Source: Scatomonas sp963930955
Lineage (GTDB): Bacteria; Bacillota; Clostridia; Lachnospirales; Lachnospiraceae
Reading direction: 5' to 3'
Assembly: GCA_963930955.1 (NCBI GenBank)
Contig: OZ006967.1
Span: 2,170,001-2,234,000, forward strand
Length of the DNA stretch: 64,000 nt
This document shows positions 8,657-17,736 of the stretch, in pieces. Position 1 is the stretch's first letter. Each line of letters begins with the position of its first letter. Under the pieces are notes generated by a model. The model did no database searches. It was not told the DNA's origin and was given only the letters and a program-made list of their open reading frames with translations. The position numbers and the translations under genes were made by a program.

Positions 8657-9076
8657 GATCACATGACTTTCCAGTCTGGTGACGCCAGGCAGCTGATCCA
8701 TTTCTTCCCGGATCAGCTGCTCCATCTCTTCCTGCCCAGAGGCTACCGCGTGGACATGGAGACGGCAGTTTCCGGTCATGCGGTAGATCTGGGTCACAGA
8801 AGGATGGGCGCAGAGCCTGGCGGCCACGGCCTCCAGGGCCGAAGGCTCCGTCTCAATATCAAAATAACAGGACACCGCGCCGCTGATCTTCTGGGGACTG
8901 ATCACCGCCGTGTATTCTTCAATGATCCCCTTCTCCTCCATGGCCTTGATCCTGGCCTTTGCCGCCACCCGGGACAGACCAACTCGCTCACCGATCTCTG
9001 AATAGGAAAACCTGGCATTTTCGATCAGCAGCTGCAGGATCTTCTGATCCATTTCATCCAATCCTTCGAGAAACAT
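8618..9076 (-). CDS. Lrp/AsnC family transcriptional regulator
   Basis: 152 aa. N-terminal helix-turn-helix of the AsnC type (LDEMDQKILQLLIENARFSY, then SEIGERVGLSRVAAKARIK) followed by a RAM ligand-binding domain (residues about 70-140, with the MTGNCRLHVHAV strand). It starts at an ATG preceded by AGGAGG. It is transcribed away from the MATE exporter gene, with an inverted repeat between the two, so control of the exporter is a reasonable inference. Confidence 0.9.
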   Translation of the reverse strand: MFLEGLDEMDQKILQLLIENARFSYSEIGERVGLSRVAAKARIKAMEEKGIIEEYTAVISPQKISGAVSCYFDIETEPSALEAVAARLCAHPSVTQIYRMTGNCRLHVHAVASGQEEMEQLIREEMDQLPGVTRLESHVILSRIKDVKGLRL

Positions 9077-9107
9077 CTTTCTATTCCTCCTTTTTGTATG
9101 TTTTATA

Positions 9108-9157
9108 TTGACATTTGTATTTTTCAGAAATAAAATAATTACGATTCGTAGTAATTA
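9108..9157 (+). promoter_or_regulatory. MATE gene promoter with inverted-repeat operator
   Basis: TTGACA (9108-9113), 17-base spacer, TAAAAT (9131-9136). Directly downstream TAATTAC (9136-9142) and GTAATTA (9151-9157) form a perfect inverted repeat with an eight-base spacer. The position just after the -10 box suits a repressor site, possibly for the divergent Lrp-type regulator. Confidence 0.6.
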
Positions 9158-9187
9158 GTTTATCATATAGAAAGAAGGATGGCAACT

Positions 9188-10528
9188 ATGTATGCTGAAC
9201 TGACCCGAGGACCTATTTTCCGCAGCCTGATCCGGTTCGCCCTGCCTTTAATGCTGGGGAATCTGCTGCAGCAGCTTTATAATGTAGCGGACACCCTGAT
9301 CGTAGGCCGTTATGTAGGGCCGGATGCTCTGGCCGCAGTAGGAAGCGCTTACACCCTCATGACTTTTCTGACCTCCATTCTGCTGGGGCTTTCCATGGGC
9401 AGCGGCGCTGTCTTTTCCATACGCTGGGGCCAGGGGGATAAGGATGGACTGAAATCCGGAATCTTTCATTCCTTTGTGCTGATTGCCGGGGCAGCGGCAC
9501 TTATGACCCTGGTCACCTTTCTTTTTATCGATCCCATCCTGGGACTCCTCCAGGTGCCCCCGGAGGTTTATCCCCTCATGCGGGAATATCTGTGGATCAT
9601 TTTCATGGGAATACCTGCCATCTTTCTCTATAATTATTTTGCTTCCCTGCTGCGGGCAGTGGGGAACTCCGTGACTCCTCTGATCTTTCTGGCGGTATCT
9701 GCTCTACTGAACATTGGTCTGGATCTGCTTTTTGTAATTGGATTTCATTGGAGTGTAGCCGGAGCGGCCTCTGCCACAGTAATCTCCCAATATGTTTCCG
9801 GCGGGGGGATCTTTCTGTTTGTTCTGGCCCGCTTTCCGGAACTGCGGCTTCAAAAGCGCCATCTGCATTTTCAGAAGTCAGTCCTTGGGGAAATTTCTAA
9901 TCTTTCCCTCCTTACCTGCCTGCAGCAGTCGGTAATGAATTTCGGAATCCTCATGGTCCAGGGCCGGGTCAACAGCTTCGGTCCAGTAGTCATGGCCGCT
10001 TTTGCCGCCGCCGTAAAAATTGATTCCTTTGCCTACCTGCCGGTACAGGATTTTGGTAATGCTTTTTCCACCTATGTAGCCCAGAATTACGGCGCAAAAA
10101 AATCCGACAGGGTTTCTGCCGGATTTCGCTTGGCGCTTCTTACTTCCGTATTCTTCTGTCTGGTAATCAGCGCGGTGGTCTTTGTGTTTGCAGGATCTCT
10201 GATGCATATTTTCATTGATCCTTCGGAGACAGAGATCGTGGCTGTAGGCATCGGGTATCTCCGGGTGGAGGGGGCCTTCTACTGCGGCATCGGCATTCTG
10301 TTTCTGCTGTACGGCTACTACCGGGCGGTCAAAATGCCCGGCATGTCCCTTGTACTCACGGCAATCTCCCTGGGACTGCGGGTGCTTCTGGCTTACACTC
10401 TTTCCGCTATTCCCGCTCTCGGGGTCACAGGGATCTGGATGGCCGTACCCATCGGCTGGTTTCTTGCTGACCTTACAGGACTCCTCTATTACCGCCGCTG
10501 CAGAAAAAATATCCCGGAGACCATTTAA
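9188..10528 (+). CDS. MATE family multidrug/metabolite efflux protein
   Basis: 446 aa integral membrane protein with about 12 hydrophobic helices and MATE family features: PLMLGNLLQQLYNVADTLIV near the N-terminus and the matching second-half QQSVMNFGILMVQGRVNSFG. A ribosome site AAGAAGG directly abuts an in-frame ATG at 9179, so the properly spaced ATG at 9188 is the start. It probably exports a cationic compound by sodium or proton antiport. The divergent Lrp-type gene may regulate it. Confidence 0.92.
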   Translation: MYAELTRGPIFRSLIRFALPLMLGNLLQQLYNVADTLIVGRYVGPDALAAVGSAYTLMTFLTSILLGLSMGSGAVFSIRWGQGDKDGLKSGIFHSFVLIAGAAALMTLVTFLFIDPILGLLQVPPEVYPLMREYLWIIFMGIPAIFLYNYFASLLRAVGNSVTPLIFLAVSALLNIGLDLLFVIGFHWSVAGAASATVISQYVSGGGIFLFVLARFPELRLQKRHLHFQKSVLGEISNLSLLTCLQQSVMNFGILMVQGRVNSFGPVVMAAFAAAVKIDSFAYLPVQDFGNAFSTYVAQNYGAKKSDRVSAGFRLALLTSVFFCLVISAVVFVFAGSLMHIFIDPSETEIVAVGIGYLRVEGAFYCGIGILFLLYGYYRAVKMPGMSLVLTAISLGLRVLLAYTLSAIPALGVTGIWMAVPIGWFLADLTGLLYYRRCRKNIPETI

Positions 10529-11196
10529 TCCAGACCTTTCTCCAGGGTCAGGGAGACCAGGATCCCGGCGCCTTCCAGGGACAATTCCATCCGGGCGTTT
10601 TCCTCCGGCGGGATAAAAAAGCTGGTAAAATAGGCTCCGTCTGTCTGTGCGGACCGGTACCAGGGCGTTTCCCAGTCCAGTTCCCGCTGGGAGGAAGCCT
10701 CCACGCTTCCCCGGACCAGGGTTCTTCCCTCTTTGTCCTGCAGGCAATAATCCATCATCCCCGCCGGGGGATTTTCCCCTCCGGTATAAGCCCCGGCGAT
10801 CTCGGAAAAATATACGGTCTTTTCCAAAACTTCCGCCTCCTGCTGGTCATACTGTTCCAGAGACAGCTGATACTGCTCTTCTTCCATCTCTGTTTTTCCG
10901 GACCGGTACAGCTGCTGAAGCCCCTCCTTCCCTTGACGGATCTGTTCCAGCAGTTCTTCTTTCTCCGCCTCCGAAGCTTCTCTTACCCGGCACTCAATCT
11001 TCCATCCCTGCTCTTCCCCTGCCAGACGGTAAGGAACCAGGGCCTTAGCCTCCTGGGTAATGCTGAACTGATAAGCTGTATTTTCTCTTTCCCCGGCGCT
11101 GCCGCATCCGGCCAGCAGCAATAGCCAAAGAACAGCCGTCAGGACTCCCAGGATGGTTCTCCATTTTTTCTGCATCTCTTCGAAGACAAATTCCAT
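10525..11196 (-). CDS. Putative lipoprotein of unknown function
   Basis: 223 aa with a signal sequence (TILGVLTAVLWLLLLAGC) ending in a lipobox, so Cys30 should be lipidated and the protein anchored outside the membrane. The mature part is charged, with a helical region (residues about 70-120) and a predicted beta-rich C-terminus. I recognise no domain. A GGAG eight bases before the ATG supports the start. Its stop overlaps the convergent MATE stop by four bases. Confidence 0.7.
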   Translation of the reverse strand: MEFVFEEMQKKWRTILGVLTAVLWLLLLAGCGSAGERENTAYQFSITQEAKALVPYRLAGEEQGWKIECRVREASEAEKEELLEQIRQGKEGLQQLYRSGKTEMEEEQYQLSLEQYDQQEAEVLEKTVYFSEIAGAYTGGENPPAGMMDYCLQDKEGRTLVRGSVEASSQRELDWETPWYRSAQTDGAYFTSFFIPPEENARMELSLEGAGILVSLTLEKGLD

Positions 11197-11274
11197 GAGA
11201 TTTCTCCATTCTGTACAGTTTCCCTGATTATACCTAAGGGCAGAGTATTCGTCAATTTAAATAAGCGTAGGGAT

Positions 11275-11901
11275 TCACAGATTAATCCGGGTACCGGTAA
11301 GCATGGATTTATCAAATTCCGGATTAAAATAGTAATAATTCCGGCTATCCAGCTTGTCCTTCACTTTTTCCAGGGCTTCACCGAACCGCTGGAAATGCAC
11401 GATCTCCCGGGTCCGGAGGAATTTCAGCGGCTCCCGGACCTCCGGATCCTGAATCACCCGCAGCAGATTGTCATAGACCGTTCTGGCCTTTTGCTCCGCC
11501 GCCAGGTCTTCCGTCAGGTCTGTCAGGGCATCCCCTTTAGACTGAAACTCTACGGAAGAAAAAGGCAGGGCAGAGGCCGCCTGGGGCCAGATCCCCGCTG
11601 TATGATCAATATAGTAGGCGTCAAAGCCTGCCGTCTTTACCTGCTCCGGAGTCAGGTTCCTGGTCAGCTGATACACCATAGCGCAGATCATTTCCATATG
11701 AGCCAGTTCTTCTGTACCGATATCTGTCAGAAGACCTCCCACGCTCTTCACCGGCATGGAATATCTCTGGGCCAGATACCGCATGGAAGCAGACAATTCT
11801 CCGTCCGGCCCTCCGTACTGGCTGATGATCAGCTGGGCTGTTTTTGGACAGGTTTTGGTAATCTTCACCGGAAATTGCAGCCGTTTCTCATAATACCACA
11901 T
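11275..11901 (-). CDS. cotJC: Spore coat protein CotJC (manganese catalase family)
   Basis: 208 aa ferritin-like di-manganese catalase family member associated with the spore coat. The MWYYEKRLQFPVK start, EELAHMEMICAMVYQLT and REIVHFQRFGEAL segments carry the metal-ligand Glu/His pattern. GGAGG eight bases upstream supports ATG 11901 over an in-frame TTG two codons earlier. It overlaps the end of the cotJA-cotJB gene by 14 bases, so it is translated from the same message. Expected mother-cell expression during sporulation is known for the family. Confidence 0.92.
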   Translation of the reverse strand: MWYYEKRLQFPVKITKTCPKTAQLIISQYGGPDGELSASMRYLAQRYSMPVKSVGGLLTDIGTEELAHMEMICAMVYQLTRNLTPEQVKTAGFDAYYIDHTAGIWPQAASALPFSSVEFQSKGDALTDLTEDLAAEQKARTVYDNLLRVIQDPEVREPLKFLRTREIVHFQRFGEALEKVKDKLDSRNYYYFNPEFDKSMLTGTRINL

Positions 11902-12325
11902 GATCAACGCCTCCTTCCCAGGGTGCGGGACCCATCTGCCAGCAGAAGGAACCGCTCTCTCTTCCGCAGCAGGCTGCGAAATTTCGGTTCAGCGGATAAA
12001 ACTGTTCCGCGAACTGTTTCATCAGCTCTTTCTTTTCTTTTGTCTTCTCCCGGTAAAGAGCAGCCGCCTCCGGATCCTCCTCATGGGTATCCAGATACAG
12101 GGTCAGATCATCCAGCATAAAGCCGGTCTGACAGATTCTCCTGAGCAGCCCGTCTCTTTCATCGATCTCCTGCTCTCTTCCCGGAAGACGGATTTCTTCC
12201 GCCGCGTAAAAAGGCAGATCCAGTTCCCGGAAAATAGTTCCGGCCTGCAGGGCCTCCCCCTCCTCATAAACCGGTCCCCATTTCTGGACCGGAACGGAAG
12301 CCATGGCCAGGGATTGGTTTTCCAT
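11888..12325 (-). CDS. Fused spore coat proteins CotJA and CotJB
   Basis: 145 aa. Residues about 10-42 (VPVQKWGPVYEEGEALQAGT, then FRELDLPF) match the short CotJA family, and residues about 60-125 (ICQTGFMLDDLTLYLDTHEE, then FYPLNRNF) match CotJB. In Bacillus and most Clostridia these are separate genes; here one reading frame joins them. Overlap with cotJC keeps the cotJABC order. The fusion is read directly; that it works as one coat protein is an inference. Confidence 0.85.
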   Translation of the reverse strand: MENQSLAMASVPVQKWGPVYEEGEALQAGTIFRELDLPFYAAEEIRLPGREQEIDERDGLLRRICQTGFMLDDLTLYLDTHEEDPEAAALYREKTKEKKELMKQFAEQFYPLNRNFAACCGRESGSFCWQMGPAPWEGGVDHVVL

Positions 12326-12385
12326 AAAATAAAATCCTCCTTTCTTTGGTATCTGCCCGAAGCCGCAAATGGGCTCCGGCAGAAT

Positions 12386-12440
12386 CAGTATCCGTGTACA
12401 AAGAGCAACAACCGTATTGTCCCTTTGTACACTGACGCTA
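12386..12440. repeat. Palindromic element copy 2 (inverted orientation)
   Basis: Right arm TTTGTACACTGACGCTA is well conserved, left arm (AGTATCCGTGTACAAAGAG) is degenerate. The centre CAACCGTATTGT is the reverse complement of the copy 1 centre, so this copy is inverted. It sits between the cotJ operon and trkH. Confidence 0.85.
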
Positions 12441-12484
12441 GTATCCGCCGAAAAAAGGATTTTATGTTGACATTTTTTTCTGTC

Positions 12485-13927
12485 TCAGCCTCTCCGCTTC
12501 CAGGTAGAGGGACAGAACAGAAGCAGCAGCGGGAACAGCTCCAGCCGTCCGGCCAGCATATCAAAGGTCAGCACCACCTTGGACAGGGGGCTGTAGATCC
12601 CGAAATTACTCATGGGACCTACATCTCCCATTCCCGGTCCGATGTTGTTCAGGGTAGCCGCCACCGCGGTAAAATTGGTCTCGAAAGAAAACTCATCAAA
12701 GCTGATAATCAGCACAGAAAGAGCAAAGATTACCATATAGGTAATAAAAAACACATTGATGGAACGCAGGGTTTCGTGTTCTACCGACCGGCCGTCCATA
12801 CGGATCTTTTTTATGCTCCTGGGGTGAGCGATAGACTGCAGTTCCTTGCGGATGGTCTTCAGCAGGATCAGGATCCTGGACACCTTAATGCCGCCTCCGG
12901 TGCTGCCGGCGCAGGAACCGATAAACATCAGCAGCACCAGAATATATTTGGAAAGCTCCGGCCAGAGATTAAAATCCGTGGTAGCATATCCGGTGGTGGT
13001 TATAATGCTTCCCACCTGAAAAGCCGACTGCCGCAGAGACTCGAAAAAGCCGGAATACATGCCGCTGATGTTCCAGGTGATCAGCGCTACCGAGGCAAGG
13101 ATGATGAGAAAATAGGCTCTGACTTCCTGCATGCCGAAGGCAGCTCCTGCTCTTTTGCAGAGAAGCAGGTAATAAAAAGAAAAATTTACTCCGAACAAAA
13201 TCACGAAGACAGTGATAATCCACTGCTGAACGGCTGTATAGGTGGCACAGCCGGAATTCAAAATCGAAAAACCTCCTGTACCGGCGCTGCCAAAGGAAAT
13301 ACATAGAGCGTCGAAGCCGTGCATACCGGCCAGGATCAGCAGCAGAATTTCAATAACCGTCATCACAATATAGATTTTGTAAAGCAGAATCGCTGTATTC
13401 CGGACTCTGGGAACAAATTTTGACACGGAAGGGCCCGGGCTCTCTGCCCGCATAAGATTCATCTGAGACCCGTTCCGCACCGGAAGCATCATCAGAATAA
13501 ATACCAGCACTCCCATACCGCCGATCCAGTGGGAGAAGCTTCTCCAGAAAAGGCTGGCATGGGAAAGAGCTTCCACATCCGACAGGATCGAAGAACCTGT
13601 AGTAGTAAATCCGGACACGATTTCAAAAAGCGCATCTACGAACGAGGGGATCTCTCCCGTCAGCACAAAGGGAACCGCTCCAAAAAGGCTAAGAAGGACC
13701 CAGGAGAGAGCCGCGGCGGCAAAGCCGTCCTTCTGGTAAATTTCCGTATCCTCCGGTTTTTTGTGGGATCCGGCAAATCCCAGGAACAGACAGACGCCCA
13801 TCCAGAGCAGATACCAGCGCCAGACCGTCTCCCCGTAAATCACAGCCGCCAGGCAGGGCAATCCCAGCAATATGCCCTCTACCTTCAGGACCCAGGCCAG
13901 AATATAGCGGATCATTGGATAGTTCAT
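12485..13927 (-). CDS. trkH: TrkH-family potassium uptake channel subunit
   Basis: 480 aa membrane protein of the Trk/Ktr/HKT superfamily. The four pore-loop filters are visible in order: FTTTGSS, SAGTGGFS, ITTTGYAT and NNIGPGMG. It forms the potassium-translocating pore in the cytoplasmic membrane and needs the NAD-binding TrkA partner, whose gene overlaps its start by four bases upstream. The C-terminus is complete (ends near FCPSTWKRRG). Confidence 0.93.
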   Translation of the reverse strand: MNYPMIRYILAWVLKVEGILLGLPCLAAVIYGETVWRWYLLWMGVCLFLGFAGSHKKPEDTEIYQKDGFAAAALSWVLLSLFGAVPFVLTGEIPSFVDALFEIVSGFTTTGSSILSDVEALSHASLFWRSFSHWIGGMGVLVFILMMLPVRNGSQMNLMRAESPGPSVSKFVPRVRNTAILLYKIYIVMTVIEILLLILAGMHGFDALCISFGSAGTGGFSILNSGCATYTAVQQWIITVFVILFGVNFSFYYLLLCKRAGAAFGMQEVRAYFLIILASVALITWNISGMYSGFFESLRQSAFQVGSIITTTGYATTDFNLWPELSKYILVLLMFIGSCAGSTGGGIKVSRILILLKTIRKELQSIAHPRSIKKIRMDGRSVEHETLRSINVFFITYMVIFALSVLIISFDEFSFETNFTAVAATLNNIGPGMGDVGPMSNFGIYSPLSKVVLTFDMLAGRLELFPLLLLFCPSTWKRRG

Positions 13928-15297
13928 CGCTCTGTCCCCCTGTTCTCCAGAATATCGTGGATATCCTGAAAGCCGCTGCTGGTTGTTACCACGATAACGG
14001 AATCTCCCGGCAGAAACTCATCCTGTCCTCCCGGCATGATCAGTTTTCCTTTTCTGCCGATGCCTGCAATAAGCAGATTCTTTTTCAGCCGCATGTCCTG
14101 CAGCTTAATGCCTGACAGATCGGAGTCTTTCCGGATCAGAAACTCCAAGGCCTCTACTTTTCCGTCCAGCAGTTTATAGAGGGTCTCCACGTTGCTTCCC
14201 ATACTGTTTCCCACAGCTCTTACATACTGCAGAATATATTCCGCGGCGATATTTTTCGGATAAACCAGGCTGTCCAGATCCAGACTGTGGATCACGTCAT
14301 TGAAATCCAGATGGTTCAGCTTGGTGATTACTTTGGCTTTTACCCGTCCCCTGGCATACAGAGAGAGAATGATATTTTCCTCATCTATATCCGTTCCGGC
14401 CACCAGGGAGTCCATCTGATCCAGATGTTCCTCCTGGAGCAGTTCCCGGTCGCTGCCGTCCCCGCAGATAATGGTAGCTTTGGGCAGCAGATCGCAGAGT
14501 TCTTCGCAGCGTCCCCGGTTCTTTTCAATGATCTTGACCCGGATTCCCATATGCAGAAGATATCTGGACAGATAATACGTTAATTCTCCTCCGCCGATGA
14601 TCAGAGTGTTCTTCACCTGATTGGTAGGGATCCCTGCCTTTTTGAAAAAGGTGCCGGCGCTGCCCGGAAGCGCAATCATGGAGAGAAGATCTCCGGACTG
14701 GATCACAAAATTTCCGTCGGGGATCAGTACTTCCTTTTTCCGCTCCGCAATACAGATCAGCACCTCTTCCTGTATCCTCTGGGGCAGTTCCCGCAGCGGC
14801 AGCCCCTCCAGCAGGGAGTGCTCCGGAACGCGGAACCGCATAAGCTCGATCCGTCCCTTGGAGAAACTGTCAATATCAATGGCTGAAGGAAAACGCAGCA
14901 GTCTGGCGATCTCCCGGGCCGCCGCGAACTCCGGATTGATGATCATGGAAAGGCCCAGTTCTTTTCGGATAAAGGCCTGCTCTTCCGAATAAACAGGATT
15001 CCGCACCCGGGCAATGGTATGACAGTTTGCTGCTTTTCTGGCAATTACGCAGCAGAGGAGATTTACCTCATCGCTTTGGGTCACTGCGATCAGAACGTCG
15101 GTGTGTTCGATATCTGCCTCTTTCAAAATGCTGTAGCTGGCCCCGTTGCCGGTAACCCCCATGACATCATAGTAATTGGCCAGTCCTTTCACCAGTTCTC
15201 CGTTGGTATCTACTACGGTTACATTATTATCTTCGCCGGAAAGCTGCTCCGTCAGAGCTCTTCCCACTTTTCCGCAGCCCACGATGATTATCTGCAT
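13924..15297 (-). CDS. trkA: TrkA potassium uptake regulatory subunit
   Basis: 457 aa with the duplicated TrkA architecture: N-terminal RCK domain with the Rossmann motif IIVGCGKVGRALTEQL, a TrkA-C domain, a second Rossmann domain (TLIIGGGELTYYLSRYL) and a second TrkA-C domain ending near residue 450. It binds NAD(H) at the membrane inner face and gates TrkH. The four-base overlap with trkH indicates a two-gene operon with trkA first. Confidence 0.93.
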   Translation of the reverse strand: MQIIIVGCGKVGRALTEQLSGEDNNVTVVDTNGELVKGLANYYDVMGVTGNGASYSILKEADIEHTDVLIAVTQSDEVNLLCCVIARKAANCHTIARVRNPVYSEEQAFIRKELGLSMIINPEFAAAREIARLLRFPSAIDIDSFSKGRIELMRFRVPEHSLLEGLPLRELPQRIQEEVLICIAERKKEVLIPDGNFVIQSGDLLSMIALPGSAGTFFKKAGIPTNQVKNTLIIGGGELTYYLSRYLLHMGIRVKIIEKNRGRCEELCDLLPKATIICGDGSDRELLQEEHLDQMDSLVAGTDIDEENIILSLYARGRVKAKVITKLNHLDFNDVIHSLDLDSLVYPKNIAAEYILQYVRAVGNSMGSNVETLYKLLDGKVEALEFLIRKDSDLSGIKLQDMRLKKNLLIAGIGRKGKLIMPGGQDEFLPGDSVIVVTTSSGFQDIHDILENRGTER

Positions 15298-15393
15298 GAT
15301 TCTCTCCCCCTGAGATTCTCTTTGGTATTTCTGTGTATGAACACTCAGCCATCATACTCTCTTTTCCGCCAAAATACAACTCCCGGTCTAGCA

Positions 15394-16617
15394 TCAGCCA
15401 TGAAAAACATACTGATCCAGCCTGCGGAAAGCCTCCTCCACCTGACTGCGGGGCAGGGCAAGATTCATGCGGATGGAACAGGGGCCGTGGAAGGGTCTTC
15501 CGTCCTGCCAGATCACCCCTGCCTGTATACCAAGTGCCAGGAGTTCCTCCAAAGTCTTTCCGTGTTCTTCGCACCAGCCGGTGCAGTCCAGAAAGAGCAT
15601 ATAGGTGCCTTCCGGATCCGCCAGAGCCACTCCCTGAAAATGTTCCCGGATATAGCCGCAGGCATAGCGCACGTTTTCCGTCAGCACCTGGCAGAGTTCA
15701 TCCACCCATTCATACCCCTCCGGCCGGTACGCGCCTATGAGGGCGTGCATGCTCAGCACGTTCATATGATTGTACTGGGTACTGCCGGATTCCCGCTCCA
15801 TCCGGTCCCGCAGCCAGGGATTATAGATGATGTGATAGCTGCCCACCAGACCCGCCAGATTAAAGGTCTTGGAAGGGGCATACAGAGCCACCGTCCGCCA
15901 TCTGGCATCCTGGCTGACCATCTGGGTAGGGATGTGGGTATGTCCCTCCAGGATCAGATCCGACCAGATCTCATCGGAGATCACATACACATCATATTTC
16001 CGGAACAGCTCCATGGCCCGTTCCAGCTCCCATCGCTCCCAGACACGGCCGCAGGGATTGTGGGGCGAACAGAGAATAGCGGCGTGGATCCTGCCTTCTT
16101 TCAGCTTTTTCTCCATATCCTCATAATCCATCCGCCAGACTCCCTTTGCATCCTGCTTCAGATAGGACAGTGCCAGATGAAACCCATTGTCCTCCAGGCT
16201 GTGGGTAAAACCGATGTAGGTAGGCGCGTGAACCAGCACATGATCCCCGTGGGTGCAGAGGACCTTCAGAGCGCTGACTACTCCGCCAAGAACCCCGTTC
16301 TCATATCCGATATGCTCCGGTTCCAGTCCGGTGACCCCATGGCGCCGGGTCTGCCAGCGGATAATGGACTGATAATATTCATCAGCCGGACGGAAATACC
16401 CGAAAGCCGGATGCTTGGTTCTTTCAATAATATGTTCCTGTATGGTGGGCACAGTAGGAAAGTTCATATCTGCCACCCACATAGGGATCACGGAAAATCC
16501 TTCTTTTATCTTCACTCCCTTTACACCCAGCATTCCCGCCTCCATAGCCCCTTCTGGTTCCAGAGCGATGGCGTCCTTTCCCCGGCGGTCCATAAGAGTT
16601 GTAAAATCATATTTCAT
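15394..16617 (-). CDS. PatB/MalY-type aminotransferase, cystathionine beta-lyase
   Basis: 407 aa fold-type I PLP enzyme. The N-terminal VIPMWVADMNFPT, FGYFRPADEYYQSII, SPHNPCGRVW and the PLP-lysine segment YAPSKTFNLAGL are characteristic of the MalY/PatB group, which cleaves C-S bonds of cystathionine or cysteine conjugates. No signal peptide. It stands alone, divergent from nothing close; the upstream end faces the accessory island. Confidence 0.88.
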   Translation of the reverse strand: MKYDFTTLMDRRGKDAIALEPEGAMEAGMLGVKGVKIKEGFSVIPMWVADMNFPTVPTIQEHIIERTKHPAFGYFRPADEYYQSIIRWQTRRHGVTGLEPEHIGYENGVLGGVVSALKVLCTHGDHVLVHAPTYIGFTHSLEDNGFHLALSYLKQDAKGVWRMDYEDMEKKLKEGRIHAAILCSPHNPCGRVWERWELERAMELFRKYDVYVISDEIWSDLILEGHTHIPTQMVSQDARWRTVALYAPSKTFNLAGLVGSYHIIYNPWLRDRMERESGSTQYNHMNVLSMHALIGAYRPEGYEWVDELCQVLTENVRYACGYIREHFQGVALADPEGTYMLFLDCTGWCEEHGKTLEELLALGIQAGVIWQDGRPFHGPCSIRMNLALPRSQVEEAFRRLDQYVFHG

Positions 16618-16783
16618 AGTCGTATCTCTCCCTGTTATATCTTCCCAGGTTTTATCTATTTATTATTTTATCATACTTCCGAGAGCAAGAAAATATAAAC
16701 GTTTTCCTGCAGATTTCTCTTAAAATAGGAAGTTATGCAGTCTATTTCCATTATTCGTTCGACCGTATATAATATGTCATGGC

Positions 16784-16830
16784 AGCATCAGTGTACAAGG
16801 GGCAACACGCTCCCCCTGTACACTGATGCT
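16784..16830. repeat. Palindromic element copy 3
   Basis: AGCATCAGTGTACA (16784-16797) and TGTACACTGATGCT (16817-16830) are exact complements around a G/C-run centre shorter than in copy 1. It lies between the patB-like gene and the first gene of the accessory island. Confidence 0.9.
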
Positions 16831-16860
16831 AGGTTTTAAGCAAAAAGGATGTGTGCTTGT

Positions 16861-17052
16861 ATGGAATATATATCTTGCGCGGAAGCGGCGGCAAAATGGG
16901 GCGTTTCCGAAAGGCGGGTACAGAAACTTTGCGAGGGCGGGCGCATACCCAGCGAGGTGAAGTTCCGTCGGGTTTGGCTGATGCCCAAAGACGCGGAAAA
17001 GCCCTTTGACGGGCGGCGTAAAGTTGATAGAGATTTGAAAAATGATTGCTAA
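16861..17052 (+). CDS. Small helix-turn-helix DNA-binding protein
   Basis: 63 aa. EYISCAEAAAKWGVSERRVQ and KLCEGGRIPSEVKFRRVWLM form a winged helix-turn-helix of the excisionase/MerR-like type common on clostridial integrative elements. AAAGGA nine bases upstream selects ATG 16861 over an in-frame ATG 12 bases earlier. The stop lies 22 bases before the truncated response regulator, suggesting one transcript. Target unknown. Confidence 0.7.
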   Translation: MEYISCAEAAAKWGVSERRVQKLCEGGRIPSEVKFRRVWLMPKDAEKPFDGRRKVDRDLKNDC

Positions 17053-17074
17053 AATCACTTTTGGAGGTGTTGAA

Positions 17075-17470
17075 ATGACACAGACGATCATGGTAATAGA
17101 TGATGAAATAGAAATCCTAGATATGTTGAAACGCTATTTTTCCCTTGAGGGCTACCATGTAATTACGGCTGCCGGGGGTAAAGAGGCTTTGCAGAAATTA
17201 GCAAAGCAACCCGATCTTATCCTGCTTGACATCAATATGCCGGATATAGACGGGCTTTCGCTCTGCAAAAGCATACGGGACTTTGTTTCCTGTCCAATCC
17301 TCTTTCTGACCGCTAATACTGAGGACAGCGACAAAATCAAAGGCTTTGGTGCTGTTGGGGACGATTATATTGTAAAACCTTTTTCTGTTGACGAACTGGG
17401 AGCGCGAGTGTCTGCACATTTACGCCGCGAAAAGCGCAGTAAAACAAAAACGATGAAATGGGATTACTAG
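17075..17470 (+). pseudogene. Response regulator truncated after its receiver domain
   Basis: 131 aa starting at ATG 17075 with GGAGGT seven bases upstream. The receiver domain is complete: acidic pair in VIDDE (residues 9-10), phosphoacceptor Asp52 in LLDINMPDIDG, Lys101 in IVKPFS. OmpR/VanR-type relatives continue with a winged-helix DNA-binding domain of about 100 residues; here translation stops at a TAG formed by the first bases of a palindromic element (17468). No partner kinase is present. A free receiver could still bind a kinase, but loss of output is more likely. Confidence 0.85.
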
Positions 17471-17502
17471 CGTCAGTGTACAAGGGGACAATACGGTCGT
17501 TG
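17468..17502 (+). repeat. Palindromic element copy 4 (left arm and centre only)
   Basis: TAGCGTCAGTGTACAAGGGG followed by the family centre ACAATACGGTCGTTG, then the sequence leaves the family; the right arm is missing. Its first three bases supply the stop codon of the truncated response regulator. Confidence 0.85.
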
Positions 17503-17736
17503 AAGGGCTCCTGATTTGGGATACTTCCATCTATATCGGACAAAAACGCTGCCTCAAGGGGAGTATCCCAAAGTTTGGTAACCGCCAAATAATAATGCGT
17601 TATTAGCGTCGGGTTAAAATAACCATCTAGTGTCAGGCTAAAATAGCCAATCCTAGGCAAATTAAAAAAGCCATTACATACAGGTCTTCATCCTCTTATA
17701 CTGATGATAAGCCAATGCATCAGAAAAGGAGGATTT

